Assembly (NCBI GenBank): GCA_017450645.1
Contig: JAFSTE010000021.1
Span: 1 to 64,000, forward strand
Origin: Eubacterium sp.
Lineage (GTDB): Bacteria; Bacillota; Clostridia; Oscillospirales; Acutalibacteraceae
Direction: 5' to 3'
Length of the DNA stretch: 64,000 nt
Under the pieces are notes generated by a model. It saw only the letters and a list, made by a program, of their open reading frames with translations. It ran no database searches and was not told the origin of the DNA. Shown one piece after another: positions 16,170 through 24,770 of this stretch (position 1 is its first letter; every line of letters starts with the position of its first letter). A program made the position numbers and the translations under genes.

Positions 16170-18796
16170 TAACCGATTTCCTCAATAGATTTTTTGATAT
16201 TAGCAATCTTTTCCTCAAGCTTAGCGGCGTCGTCTCTGTTTTGCTGTACAACCTTTTCAGGCGCTTTGTTTACAAAGCCGGGGTTATTCAGCTTCTTATT
16301 GATAAACGCAAGCTTGTCCTCAGCGGCAGCAAGGTCTTTTTCAAGGCGCTTTTTCTCCGCCTCAAAGTCAACGAGGTCGCCGAGTGGAATATAAACCTTA
16401 GCGTCGTCGGTGATTATAGTAACGACATTACCGAGGTCGCCGAACGACTTTTCAACGCTAACCTCGTTAGCGTACGCAAGGCGTCTTATAAAGTCAGCTC
16501 CCATAGTAAATGTATCGGTGTCGTCGGTTTCTACGAACACAGCCGACTTCTTGCTCGGCGGGATATTCATCTCTGCCCTTCTGTTACGGATAGCGCGGAT
16601 AGCGGACATAATCTTTTCCATCTCCGCTTCCTCAGCCTTAAAGGAGAGCGCGTCGTCGAACTTGCACCAGTCGGAAATCATAATCGACTCGGTATCGTGA
16701 GGAATAGCCTGATAAATCTCCTCGGTGATAAACGGCATAAACGGGTGCAGAAGCTTTAAGATATTAGTTAAAACGAATACAAGAACTGCCTTAACGTTCT
16801 CTTTTGCCGCTTCGTCGTCGCCCTGCAATCTTATTTTAGCTATCTCGATATACCAGTCGCAGAACACATCCCAGATAAAGTCGTAAAGCTTTTGTACAGC
16901 GATACCGAGCTCGTATTTGTCGAGATTATCGGTAACCTCCTGAGCGAGCGAATTAACCTTAGAGAGTATCCACTTATCCTCGATTAGAAGGTCGCTCGGA
17001 AGTCCGCCGTATTTATAATCGTCGCCGAGGTACATCAAAACGAAGCGCGCAGCGTTCCATAGCTTATTAGCAAAGTTACGCGAAGCCTTAACTCTGTCGT
17101 CCGAGAAACGCATATCGTTACCGGGTGAATTACCGGTAGCAAGCGTAAATCTAAGCGCGTCTGCGCCGTACTCGTCGATAACCTCAAGCGGGTCTATGCC
17201 GTTGCCGAGCGACTTACTCATTTTGCGACCCTGAGCGTCACGAACAAGACCGTGAATAAGAACGGTGTTAAACGGTACTCTGCCCGTCTGCTCAAGACCC
17301 GAGAACATCATCCTCATAACCCAGAACGGGATAATGTCGTAGCCTGTAACAAGCGTGTTTGTGGGATAATACTTTTTAAAGTCCTCGGTTTCGTCCGGCC
17401 AGCCCATAGTCGAAAACGGCCATAATGCTGACGAAAACCAGGTGTCAAGCGTGTCGGGGTCCTGGTGAATATGCTCGCTACCGCAGTGCTCGCACTTAGT
17501 AGGAACATCGCGGCTAACTGTAATCTCGCCGCAGTCGTCGCAGTACCATGCAGGGATTCTGTGTCCCCACCAGAGCTGACGGGAAATGCACCAGTCGCGG
17601 ATATTTTCGAGCCAGTGGAAATATGTCTTTTCGTATCTCTTTGGAACGAACTTTGTGTCGTCGTTTTTAACCGCGTCGATAGCGGGACCTGCAAGCGGCT
17701 TCATCTTAACGAACCACTGCTTAGATACCTTAGGCTCGATAGTAGTACCGCAACGGTAGCAGGTACCAACATTATGCGAGTAGTCCTCGATTTCGAGAAG
17801 CGCGCCCTCTTTTTCTAGGTCCTCAACAATAGCCTTACGGCACTCGTATCTGTCCATGCCGCTGTATCTTCCCCAGCCGTCCTTAATATGAGCGTCGTCG
17901 GTCATTACATCTATTACCTCGAGGTTGTGACGAAGTCCTACCTCAAAGTCGTTCGGGTCGTGTGCAGGCGTAATCTTAACAACGCCGGTACCGAACTCGA
18001 TATCAACATAATCGTCCGCAACTACGGGTATCTGGCGGTGAACTATCGGAAGGTCGAGCATCTTGCCGACGCAGTCCTTATATCTTTCGTCGTTCGGGTT
18101 AACCGCAACCGCGGTATCGCCGAGCATAGTTTCGGGTCTTGTTGTAGCAAGCTCAAGATAGCCTGAGCCGTCAACAAACGGGTACTTAAGGTGCCAGAAG
18201 TGACCTGCCTGGTCCTCGTACTCAACCTCAGCGTCCGAAATAGAAGTAAGGCAGTGCGGACACCAGTTTACAATCCTTTCACCCCTGTAAATAAGACCTT
18301 TTTCGTAAAGGTTATTAAACACCTCGACAACGGCTTTATTACAGCCCTCGTCGAGCGTAAAACGCTCTCTGTCCCAGTCGCAGGAGGAGCCCATCTTCTT
18401 AAGCTGCTCTATAATTCTGCCGCCGTACTGACGCTTCCACTCCCACGCTCTTTCCAAGAATTTCTCTCTGCCTAAATCCTCTTTAGTAATGCCTTCCTTG
18501 CGCATAGCCTCGACTATCTTAGCCTCGGTAGCGATTGACGCGTGGTCGGTACCGGGAAGCCATAAAGTATTATATCCGTTCATTCTGTGATAACGGATAA
18601 GGATATCCTGCAGCGTGTTGTCAAGGGCGTGTCCCATATGGAGCTGACCCGTAATGTTTGGCGGCGGGATAACTATAGTGTACGGCTCTTTTTCGCTATT
18701 AACATCAGCGTGAAAATATTTTCCGTCAAGCCAGAATTTATAAGTTCTGTCCTCGAACTGCGAGGGATTATACTGTTTTTCAAGTTCCTTTGCCAT
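16169..18796 (-). CDS. valS: Valyl-tRNA synthetase
   Basis: About 875 residues, class I synthetase that charges tRNA-Val. HIGH motif appears as PPPNITGQLHMGHAL near residue 45 and KMSKS near 522. The editing CP1 domain lies between, with a zinc-knuckle-like CRYCGT/CDDC pair set near residues 348-440, and a C-terminal coiled-coil tRNA-binding arm (EAEKKRLEKDL) is present. The ATG at 18796 follows GGAGG by 6 nt; an upstream extension would run into the leader terminator and is rejected. Expression is governed by the T-box leader upstream. It is co-transcribed with folC. Confidence 0.97.
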   Translation of the reverse strand: MAKELEKQYNPSQFEDRTYKFWLDGKYFHADVNSEKEPYTIVIPPPNITGQLHMGHALDNTLQDILIRYHRMNGYNTLWLPGTDHASIATEAKIVEAMRKEGITKEDLGREKFLERAWEWKRQYGGRIIEQLKKMGSSCDWDRERFTLDEGCNKAVVEVFNNLYEKGLIYRGERIVNWCPHCLTSISDAEVEYEDQAGHFWHLKYPFVDGSGYLELATTRPETMLGDTAVAVNPNDERYKDCVGKMLDLPIVHRQIPVVADDYVDIEFGTGVVKITPAHDPNDFEVGLRHNLEVIDVMTDDAHIKDGWGRYSGMDRYECRKAIVEDLEKEGALLEIEDYSHNVGTCYRCGTTIEPKVSKQWFVKMKPLAGPAIDAVKNDDTKFVPKRYEKTYFHWLENIRDWCISRQLWWGHRIPAWYCDDCGEITVSRDVPTKCEHCGSEHIHQDPDTLDTWFSSALWPFSTMGWPDETEDFKKYYPTNTLVTGYDIIPFWVMRMMFSGLEQTGRVPFNTVLIHGLVRDAQGRKMSKSLGNGIDPLEVIDEYGADALRFTLATGNSPGNDMRFSDDRVKASRNFANKLWNAARFVLMYLGDDYKYGGLPSDLLIEDKWILSKVNSLAQEVTDNLDKYELGIAVQKLYDFIWDVFCDWYIEIAKIRLQGDDEAAKENVKAVLVFVLTNILKLLHPFMPFITEEIYQAIPHDTESIMISDWCKFDDALSFKAEEAEMEKIMSAIRAIRNRRAEMNIPPSKKSAVFVETDDTDTFTMGADFIRRLAYANEVSVEKSFGDLGNVVTIITDDAKVYIPLGDLVDFEAEKKRLEKDLAAAEDKLAFINKKLNNPGFVNKAPEKVVQQNRDDAAKLEEKIANIKKSIEEIG

Positions 18797-18813
18797 AATT
18801 GTCCTCCAAGTAA

Positions 18814-19040
18814 AAAAATAACCGCCCCAAAAATGAGGCGGAATAATCCGTGGTACCACTCAAATTGCACAACTGTGCCACTCAAAGCCTTTAACGCAGG
18901 CGTACGAAGCGAACTACTCAGTTTCATCCGCCCGGCTCATAAGCTACCTTCAAACCCGCCTTCTGCCGTCTTGCACCGAACGACGGCTCTCTAAAAGAAA
19001 ACTGCGGTTTTACTCCTCTTAATCTCAGCCGTTAAAATAT
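18814..19040 (-). promoter_or_regulatory. T-box riboswitch of valS (valine, probable GUA specifier)
   Basis: Minus strand. The T-box core AGTGGTACCACGG (18848-18860) is followed by a terminator hairpin CCGCCTCA/TGGGGCGG with a run of T (18812-18841). Upstream are the Stem-I signature AGAGAGCCGTCG and a bulged region holding GAAGGTAGC, where GTA at 18945-18947 is the likely specifier codon. Uncharged tRNA-Val would pair with specifier and T-box and let transcription into valS-folC. The specifier assignment is an inference from position and from the gene controlled. Confidence 0.88.
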
Positions 19041-19046
19041 ATTAGT

Positions 19047-19075
19047 ATATTAACAAATTAGCAATAATAAGTCAA
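19047..19075 (-). promoter_or_regulatory. Sigma-A promoter of the valS T-box leader
   Basis: Minus strand: -35 TTGACT (19070-19075), a 17-nt spacer and -10 TAATAT (19047-19052). Transcription would start near 19040, just before the T-box Stem I. Confidence 0.8.
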
Positions 19076-19091
19076 GCATACATTGAATATT

Positions 19092-19181
19092 TTAATCAGT
19101 GTATGTAATTTTCTTGACCTTAAACATCGCTCTGAGTATGGGCGCTAAAAGCTTAGGGCTTTTAATCAGTACAACTTTCAC
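19092..19181 (-). CDS. spoVM: Stage V sporulation protein SpoVM
   Basis: A 29-residue peptide with GTG start at 19181 and GGGGAGG 7 nt upstream. Its sequence pattern MK-x3-IK-x-PK-x-L-x3-I-x-RAM-x4-K follows that of Bacillus SpoVM, the amphipathic peptide that marks the convex forespore membrane and anchors the spore coat base. Position agrees: in Bacillus spoVM also follows rsgA and thiN. An in-frame reading could start further upstream at 19295, but the ribosome-binding site and peptide size fix the start here. Family length is usually about 26 residues, so it is slightly longer at the C-terminus. Confidence 0.88.
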   Translation of the reverse strand: MKVVLIKSPKLLAPILRAMFKVKKITYTD

Positions 19182-19185
19182 AAAA

Positions 19186-19347
19186 CTACCTCCCCGGTCT
19201 ACAGCAAATAATGCCGAGGACGATAACGCATAACGCGAGTATACGCGTAGTCCACACCGTAGGCAGACAAAGTGCAACCGCGCACCCTGCACCAAAAGCG
19301 ACGAATATTAAATTTTTAGCGCTTTTGTTGTAACAAGTGTTCTTCAT
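19186..19347 (-). CDS. 53-residue hydrophobic peptide before spoVM
   Basis: ATG at 19347 with AGGAG 9 nt upstream, stop at 19186, only 4 nt before spoVM. The product has a basic N-terminus (MKNTCYNKSAKN), then two hydrophobic stretches (about residues 13-28 and 35-49) separated by LPTVWTTR, and a CCRPGR tail. Two membrane passes or a hairpin are likely. I do not recognise a named family. Its ribosome-binding site, tight spacing and place between thiN and spoVM argue that it is a real gene, perhaps linked to sporulation. Confidence 0.65.
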   Translation of the reverse strand: MKNTCYNKSAKNLIFVAFGAGCAVALCLPTVWTTRILALCVIVLGIICCRPGR

Positions 19348-19391
19348 AGTATCAGCTCCTCAGCATTTACTACATACTATGAAAAAGCTTC

Positions 19392-20033
19392 TTAATCGTT
19401 ACTCTCTATTAGTAAAAGTGTTCCTTTATCGACCGTAACCGTTGCGAATTCACCCTCGACGAAGTTGCTCTGTCCGAACTGGTCGGAGGGTTTAAAGTCG
19501 AGCTTGTCGAGGCCGTAAAACCCTGCGGTATAATGAGCGCCGCTGATTGATACGCCCCTGCACTCCTCCATAAACGCAAAGAGCGAAAACCACTGATACT
19601 CGCGATAAATTCTGCGAGCTTCGCTAATCAGCGAAATGCGCGTGTTTTTACTAACTATTGTACACTGCGTATCGCGCTTTTTGCAGTAATCAAGGCAGAG
19701 AATATTAGAATAGCTATGGTCAACGCGAGTGCCGATACCGCCGACAACAGTAATATCGCTAAAGCCCATGTCAACTGCGGTTATAACGCACTCAAATGTG
19801 TCGGTATGCTCCTTTTGTACGGGGAGCTTTTTAATCTTACAGTCGAGCTTCGGCTCACCTGCAGAGTCAAAATCCGCAATTATAAGGTCAATATTAATCC
19901 CGAGCTTTTGCGCCTTAAGGTATCCGCTGTCGGCGCAGATAACAAACGCGCCGTCGCAAAGAGGTGCGATATAGTCAATATCCGTTTCGGGCGCGCCCGA
20001 TATTATCACACAGCGCTTTACCTCTTTTGCCAT
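19392..20033 (-). CDS. thiN: Thiamine pyrophosphokinase
   Basis: 213 residues; transfers pyrophosphate from ATP to thiamine to make thiamine diphosphate. The N-terminal catalytic domain has the acidic Mg-binding pair in ICADSGYLKA near residue 33 and LIIADFDSAGEP near 51. The small beta-barrel thiamine-binding domain follows from about 125, containing KNTRISLI. Normal length. Its start overlaps rsgA by 16 nt. The Bacillus order has rpe between rsgA and thiN; here rpe is missing. Confidence 0.93.
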   Translation of the reverse strand: MAKEVKRCVIISGAPETDIDYIAPLCDGAFVICADSGYLKAQKLGINIDLIIADFDSAGEPKLDCKIKKLPVQKEHTDTFECVITAVDMGFSDITVVGGIGTRVDHSYSNILCLDYCKKRDTQCTIVSKNTRISLISEARRIYREYQWFSLFAFMEECRGVSISGAHYTAGFYGLDKLDFKPSDQFGQSNFVEGEFATVTVDKGTLLLIESND

Positions 20034-20926
20034 TCCTTTATATCCTTTACTTCATTATACATTGTTATATAGCTCTGGTGACGAAGTGGTGAAATTTCGC
20101 CGTCCTTAACCGCCTGAGCTACAGCGCAGCCCTTGTCGTTAATATGCGAGCAGTTAGTCTGGAACCTGCATTTATCGAGATACGGCTCAAACTCCTTAAA
20201 GCAGTACGGAAGGTCGTCCTTATATATCTTTTCGCATCGCTCAATATCGAGCGACGAAAAACCGGGCGTGTCGGCAATATATCCGCCCTCAACCTTAAAC
20301 AGCTCGCAGTGCCTTGTGGTGTGCTTACCGCGTCCGAGCTTTTTGCTCGTTTCGCCCGTTGCAAGCTCTAAGTCGGGGAAAATATTGTTTAAGAGCGAGG
20401 ATTTACCGACTCCCGTATTACCGCTAAAGGCGGATATCTTACCCTTTAAAAGCTCTTTAATTTCGTCTGCGCCCTTGCCGCTTTCGTTATCACATTCAAC
20501 AACCTTGTAGCCTGCGGAAATATAAATATCCTCGTACTTCTTGTAGCTGTCGTCAAGGTCGGTTTTAGTAATAACAATAATCGGCTCGATGTTCTTATAC
20601 TCGGCAATAGCAATCAGCTTATCGAGAATAAGCGTATTTATAGTCGGGTCAACGAGTGATGCGACAATAAACAGTCTGTCAAGGTTTGCAAGCGGCGGGC
20701 GTACAAGTACATTTTTGCGCTCATAAATCTTTTCTATTCTGTTTTCGGCAAGCTCAGCCTCGTTAACCGAAATCTCAACATTGTCGCCGACGAGGGGCGA
20801 AATCCCCTGTTTTCTGAAGTTACCGCGCGCTTTACACTCGTATATAACATCATCGGCCTCTACATAGTAGAAGCCGCCGATGCCTTTAATTATTTTACCG
20901 TTAGTTGTTTTTTGATTAGTCGTCAT
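20018..20926 (-). CDS. rsgA: Ribosome small-subunit biogenesis GTPase RsgA
   Basis: About 302 residues, a circularly permuted GTPase that checks 30S maturation. An OB-fold at residues 8-70 comes first. G4 TKTD is near 120, then G1 GNTGVGKSSLLN near 170, G3 DTPGFSS near 215, and a C-terminal zinc domain with C-x4-C-x-H-type ligands (CRFQTNCSHINDKGC) near 270. The ATG at 20926 gives the usual N-terminus and overlaps prkC by 11 nt. In Bacillus it is a substrate of the neighbouring PrkC/PrpC pair, and the operon layout here is the same. Confidence 0.95.
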   Translation of the reverse strand: MTTNQKTTNGKIIKGIGGFYYVEADDVIYECKARGNFRKQGISPLVGDNVEISVNEAELAENRIEKIYERKNVLVRPPLANLDRLFIVASLVDPTINTLILDKLIAIAEYKNIEPIIVITKTDLDDSYKKYEDIYISAGYKVVECDNESGKGADEIKELLKGKISAFSGNTGVGKSSLLNNIFPDLELATGETSKKLGRGKHTTRHCELFKVEGGYIADTPGFSSLDIERCEKIYKDDLPYCFKEFEPYLDKCRFQTNCSHINDKGCAVAQAVKDGEISPLRHQSYITMYNEVKDIKEWQKR

Positions 20927-22994
20927 TATCGTCCTTCTCGGGTTTAGAGGGCTTTTCTTCTTCATCCTCGGATTTTTCGGAGGTGCTCTCCTCTTCCTCC
21001 TCGGTTGTCGTCTCGGACTCGTCGTAAGAGAAGCCGCTGAAGTCTATAGTAATCGACTGAGCAGTTCTTACGCTGGTTGTCTTGCTCTCGGTAGCGTCTG
21101 TCTTTTTAAGAGAAACTACTATCTTAAGCGGTTTCTTGCTGTCCGAGGTAATGCTCGTTACCTTGTTTTTACCGTTAAGAGTTACTACCTGGTTAAGATA
21201 TGTTTCGCCGTCAATCTTAATGCGAAGCGTATCCTTAACATATTCGCCGTTCTTGTCCCTGCAGGACGGAAGCTTAACGGTAAGCGAAATCTTAACCTGC
21301 TTTTCGGTTGTTGTAGTCGTAACGCCCGAGGAGATAACGACCTTAATAGAGTCGGTCTCCTTAGCCTCGGCACCTGCTTCGGGCTGCTGCGAAATCGCAG
21401 TACCCTTAGTAACGGGGCTGTCCTGAGTTACAAACGAAATATTAGTAAAACCGCACTTTTCGAGGAATGCCCTCGCGCCACTTTGTGAAAGGCCGTAAAC
21501 ATCGGGCACTTTGATTGTTTTAATAACTGTTGTAGACGGACCTGACGATAAGTAAAGCGTAATCTCGTCGTTTTCGCCGACTACTGTGCCGGCCTTCGGG
21601 TCGGTGTAAACAACATCGCCCTCGTCAACGCTTTCGCTCGAAATCGTCAGCACCTTAACCTTAGTGAGCTTGCTTTGCTCTAACTTCTGCTTAGCGCGCT
21701 CCTCGTTAAGTCCGTAGACATTAGGTACGGTGATGTCGTCCTCGGATATCGCAACTACAAGAGTTACGGTAGAGCCCTTTTGTACCTTGGTACCTGCTTC
21801 GGGGCTTTGCTCGATAACGATACCCGGCTGCTGAGCGTCGGTCTTTTTAGTTTCCTGAACGAACTGATAATCGTAAGCGTTGCTCTCTATAAGCTCGTCG
21901 TACGAAACGCCGACAAAGTTTTCGAGCTTCTGCGTGGTCTTGTTTACATTATTAGTAACGACCATTACAAGCAAAACTATCGCCGCAGCAAGCACGATTA
22001 AGCCGATAACTACAGCCGTTGCGACCTTCTTTTTATGGTCGGGGTCAACGTATTCTTCCTCTTCCTCGATAATCGGCTCGGGTGCGATGTGGTTAGCAAT
22101 ATCGTTTTTATTAACTATCCTTGTGGGATTAGCGTCAACCTTTGAAACATAGTTAAAGGTAGTGTTCGGGTTTTTAATAACCTCCTCGATATCAAGGAGC
22201 ATTTCGGTAGCAGTCTGGTATCTGTCGAGAGCGTTTTTCTGCATAGCGTGGATACAGATTTGCTCAAGACCGAGCGGGATGTTGGGGTTAACATCTGTAA
22301 GCCTTTCGGCGTCCGCCTGCACCTGCATAAGCGCTACCGACACCGCGCTGTCAGCCTCGAACGGTACCGAGCCAGCAAGCATTTCGTAAAGTACAACGCC
22401 AAGCGAGTAGATGTCCGCTCTTTCGTCGGTCATTTCGCCCTTTGCCTGCTCAGGCGCGATATAGTGAACTGAGCCGATAGCCTGCTCGGTAAGCGTCTTA
22501 GTCTCGGAGCGGGAAAAGCGCGCGATACCGAAGTCCGTAACCTTAATGTTACCGTTTGAGAGCAGAATAATGTTCTGCGGCTTAATATCTCTGTGGACAA
22601 TACCCTTGTCGTGAGCGTGCTGAACTGCCTTTAAAATCTGCGTCATAAAGTACAGCGCATCGTTCCAGGTAATAGCGCCCTGCTTGTTGATATACTCCTT
22701 AAGAGTGATACCGTCGATGTATTCCATAACGATGTACTGAAGCTTTTCGCCGAAGTTTACATCGTAAACCTTTACGATATTAGGATGCGACAAAAGCGCG
22801 ATAGCCTTAGACTCGTTTTTAAATCTGCGCTTAAACTCCTCGTTAGCGGCGAATTCCTCTTTAAGAATCTTTACCGCAACAATTCTGTCGTCTACATTAT
22901 CATAAGCTTTATATACAACAGACATTCCGCCCACGCCGATAATTTCCTGAACCTCATATCTGCCGTCAAGTCTTTTACCTACATAATTTTCCAT
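20916..22994 (-). CDS. prkC: PASTA-domain Ser/Thr protein kinase PrkC
   Basis: 692 residues, membrane-anchored Hanks-type kinase sensing peptidoglycan fragments. Kinase domain at about 10-275: glycine loop GVGGMSVVYKA, lysine in AVKILKEEF, catalytic HRDIKPQN, DFGIARF and APEQAKG. One transmembrane helix lies near residue 330 (AVVIGLIVLAAAIVLLVMVV). Three extracellular PASTA modules follow, at about 355-420, 421-488 and 490-555. The tail of about 130 residues is Ser/Thr-rich then Glu/Asp-rich, ending in an acidic run. It is in one operon with its phosphatase prpC (14 nt upstream) and rsgA. Confidence 0.96.
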   Translation of the reverse strand: MENYVGKRLDGRYEVQEIIGVGGMSVVYKAYDNVDDRIVAVKILKEEFAANEEFKRRFKNESKAIALLSHPNIVKVYDVNFGEKLQYIVMEYIDGITLKEYINKQGAITWNDALYFMTQILKAVQHAHDKGIVHRDIKPQNIILLSNGNIKVTDFGIARFSRSETKTLTEQAIGSVHYIAPEQAKGEMTDERADIYSLGVVLYEMLAGSVPFEADSAVSVALMQVQADAERLTDVNPNIPLGLEQICIHAMQKNALDRYQTATEMLLDIEEVIKNPNTTFNYVSKVDANPTRIVNKNDIANHIAPEPIIEEEEEYVDPDHKKKVATAVVIGLIVLAAAIVLLVMVVTNNVNKTTQKLENFVGVSYDELIESNAYDYQFVQETKKTDAQQPGIVIEQSPEAGTKVQKGSTVTLVVAISEDDITVPNVYGLNEERAKQKLEQSKLTKVKVLTISSESVDEGDVVYTDPKAGTVVGENDEITLYLSSGPSTTVIKTIKVPDVYGLSQSGARAFLEKCGFTNISFVTQDSPVTKGTAISQQPEAGAEAKETDSIKVVISSGVTTTTTEKQVKISLTVKLPSCRDKNGEYVKDTLRIKIDGETYLNQVVTLNGKNKVTSITSDSKKPLKIVVSLKKTDATESKTTSVRTAQSITIDFSGFSYDESETTTEEEEESTSEKSEDEEEKPSKPEKDDNDD

Positions 22995-23008
22995 TTACCT
23001 ACACTCCA

Positions 23009-23749
23009 TTAGTTTGATATTGCAACAACCGTGATGTTGTCGCCGCCGCCGTTCTTGTTAGCGCGTTTAACAAGTCTGTCCGCAAATGCGTAATACTGGC
23101 CGTCCTTGATGTCCTCAAGCATCTCGTCGCTCGTGACATAATTAGTAAGTCCGTCAGTACAAAGGATAAGCGTTTCGTCGCTGTTAAGCTCGCTCTCCGC
23201 AAAGTCAACCTCGATAGATTTATCAACGCCGACAGCCCTTGTGATTAAGTTCTTATTAGGATGGTTTTCTGCCTCGTCCTCAGTAATCTTGCCCCTGTCG
23301 AGCAAATCCTGAACGAGCGAATGGTCCGTAGTAATCTGTCTAATCGAGTCGCACGAGGCTACATACGCCCTGCTGTCGCCCGCGTGGGCAACAAAAGCAT
23401 AATCCCCTCTTACAATCGCACAAACAACCGTAGTGCCCATACCGAAAAGCTCGTTATGAGCGTCCGCCATATCGAAAACCTCTAAATTAGCGGCGGTAAT
23501 AGCCGAATCGAGAAGGTTTTTAATAGAGGAATCACGCATTTTGGAATTGTAACAGGAGGTAATTTTATCGCTTATAACCTTAACAGCAAGCTTAGACGCA
23601 ATATTTCCGCCGGAATGACCGCCCATTCCGTCGCAGACAACCGCCCAGGCAACTTCTCCGGGAAGCTCACCGCAGGCATATGCGTCCTGATTGCTGTCGC
23701 GTACGACACCTTTATCTGTTTTTGCAACCATTTTCATATCAGTCACCAT
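23009..23749 (-). CDS. prpC: PP2C-type protein phosphatase PrpC
   Basis: 246 residues; dephosphorylates PrkC and its substrates. PPM-family metal-site motifs are in order: RDSNQDA near residue 17, VCDGMGGHSGG near 38, GDSRAYV near 123, TTDHSLV near 140 and TDGLTN near 198, ending in GGGDNITVV. The start ATG at 23749 sits 7 nt after a perfect AGGAGG made from the last arginine codons of rlmN, whose stop it overlaps by 11 nt. Confidence 0.95.
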   Translation of the reverse strand: MVTDMKMVAKTDKGVVRDSNQDAYACGELPGEVAWAVVCDGMGGHSGGNIASKLAVKVISDKITSCYNSKMRDSSIKNLLDSAITAANLEVFDMADAHNELFGMGTTVVCAIVRGDYAFVAHAGDSRAYVASCDSIRQITTDHSLVQDLLDRGKITEDEAENHPNKNLITRAVGVDKSIEVDFAESELNSDETLILCTDGLTNYVTSDEMLEDIKDGQYYAFADRLVKRANKNGGGDNITVVAISN

Positions 23750-24770
23750 TATTCTTCCTCCTGCGAAGCTGTCCGCAGGAAGCGTTAATATCTTTTCCTA
23801 AAGTCCGTCTTATTGTAGCATTAATTCCGAGTGATTTCAAGGTATCTTTAAAATTATTAATAGTTTTATCCGAGGATTTAATATTTCCCCTCTCCTTAAC
23901 ATCGTTAACGGGAATTAAATTAACATGGCATATGAAGCCCTTTAGCTTTTGCGCAAGCTCTTTTGCACACTCTGCGCTGTCGTTAACGCCCTTAATCAGA
24001 GTGTACTCAAATGAAACACGCCTTGAAGTTTTTTCGGCGTAGTCCCTGCTCGCCTTAATAACGCTGTCAACGCCGTACCTGTCGTTTATCGGCATTGTTT
24101 TTGAACGTATTTCGTCGTTTGGCGCGTGCAGCGAAATAGTGAGCGTAACGGGCAGTCCCTCGTCCATAAGGTTGTATATCCTCGGCACGATTCCGCAGGT
24201 GGATATAGTAATATCCCTCAGCGAAATATTAAGCCCTTTTTCGTCGTTTACTGTTTTAAGGAACTTAATGACATTGTCGTAGTTGTCAAGCGGCTCGCCT
24301 ATACCCATAAGCACGATATGCGATATTCTCACGCATAAATCGCGCTGCGCCGCGTGGAGCTGGCTCTCCATCTCGGCGGGAAGCAAATTTCGCTTAAATC
24401 CCGCAAGAGTTGACGCGCAGAACTTGCACCCCATTTTACAGCCGACCTGAGTTGAAATACAAATCGTGTAGCCGTATTTGTACTTCATAATTACACTCTC
24501 TATGTACTCGCCGTCATAGAGCTTAAACAGGTATTTTACGGTGTCGTCAAGCTGAGACACATACTTGTCCTCTGTCTCGCAATGAGGTATAAAATACCGC
24601 TCGCTCAACGTGTCGCGAAGCGACTTAGACAGATTAGTCATTTCGTCAAACGAGGTTACGCCCTCTTTGTGAAGCCACTGATAAATCTGACACGCTCGGA
24701 ACTTTTGTAAATTCAGTTTTTCGACCTCCTCTGACAGCTCGTCAAAGGATAGGGATTTAATATCAGTCAT
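23739..24770 (-). CDS. rlmN: 23S rRNA/tRNA adenine-C2 methyltransferase RlmN
   Basis: 343 residues, radical-SAM enzyme methylating A2503 of 23S rRNA and A37 of tRNAs. The N-terminal accessory domain (FRACQIYQWLHKEG near 25) is followed by the cluster motif CKMGCKFCAS near residue 110. GIGEPLDNYDNV near 155 and the conserved methyl-carrying cysteine near the end (INASCGQLRR) are present. Normal length. It overlaps rsmB by 8 nt and prpC by 11 nt in the large operon. Confidence 0.96.
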   Translation of the reverse strand: MTDIKSLSFDELSEEVEKLNLQKFRACQIYQWLHKEGVTSFDEMTNLSKSLRDTLSERYFIPHCETEDKYVSQLDDTVKYLFKLYDGEYIESVIMKYKYGYTICISTQVGCKMGCKFCASTLAGFKRNLLPAEMESQLHAAQRDLCVRISHIVLMGIGEPLDNYDNVIKFLKTVNDEKGLNISLRDITISTCGIVPRIYNLMDEGLPVTLTISLHAPNDEIRSKTMPINDRYGVDSVIKASRDYAEKTSRRVSFEYTLIKGVNDSAECAKELAQKLKGFICHVNLIPVNDVKERGNIKSSDKTINNFKDTLKSLGINATIRRTLGKDINASCGQLRRRKNNGD

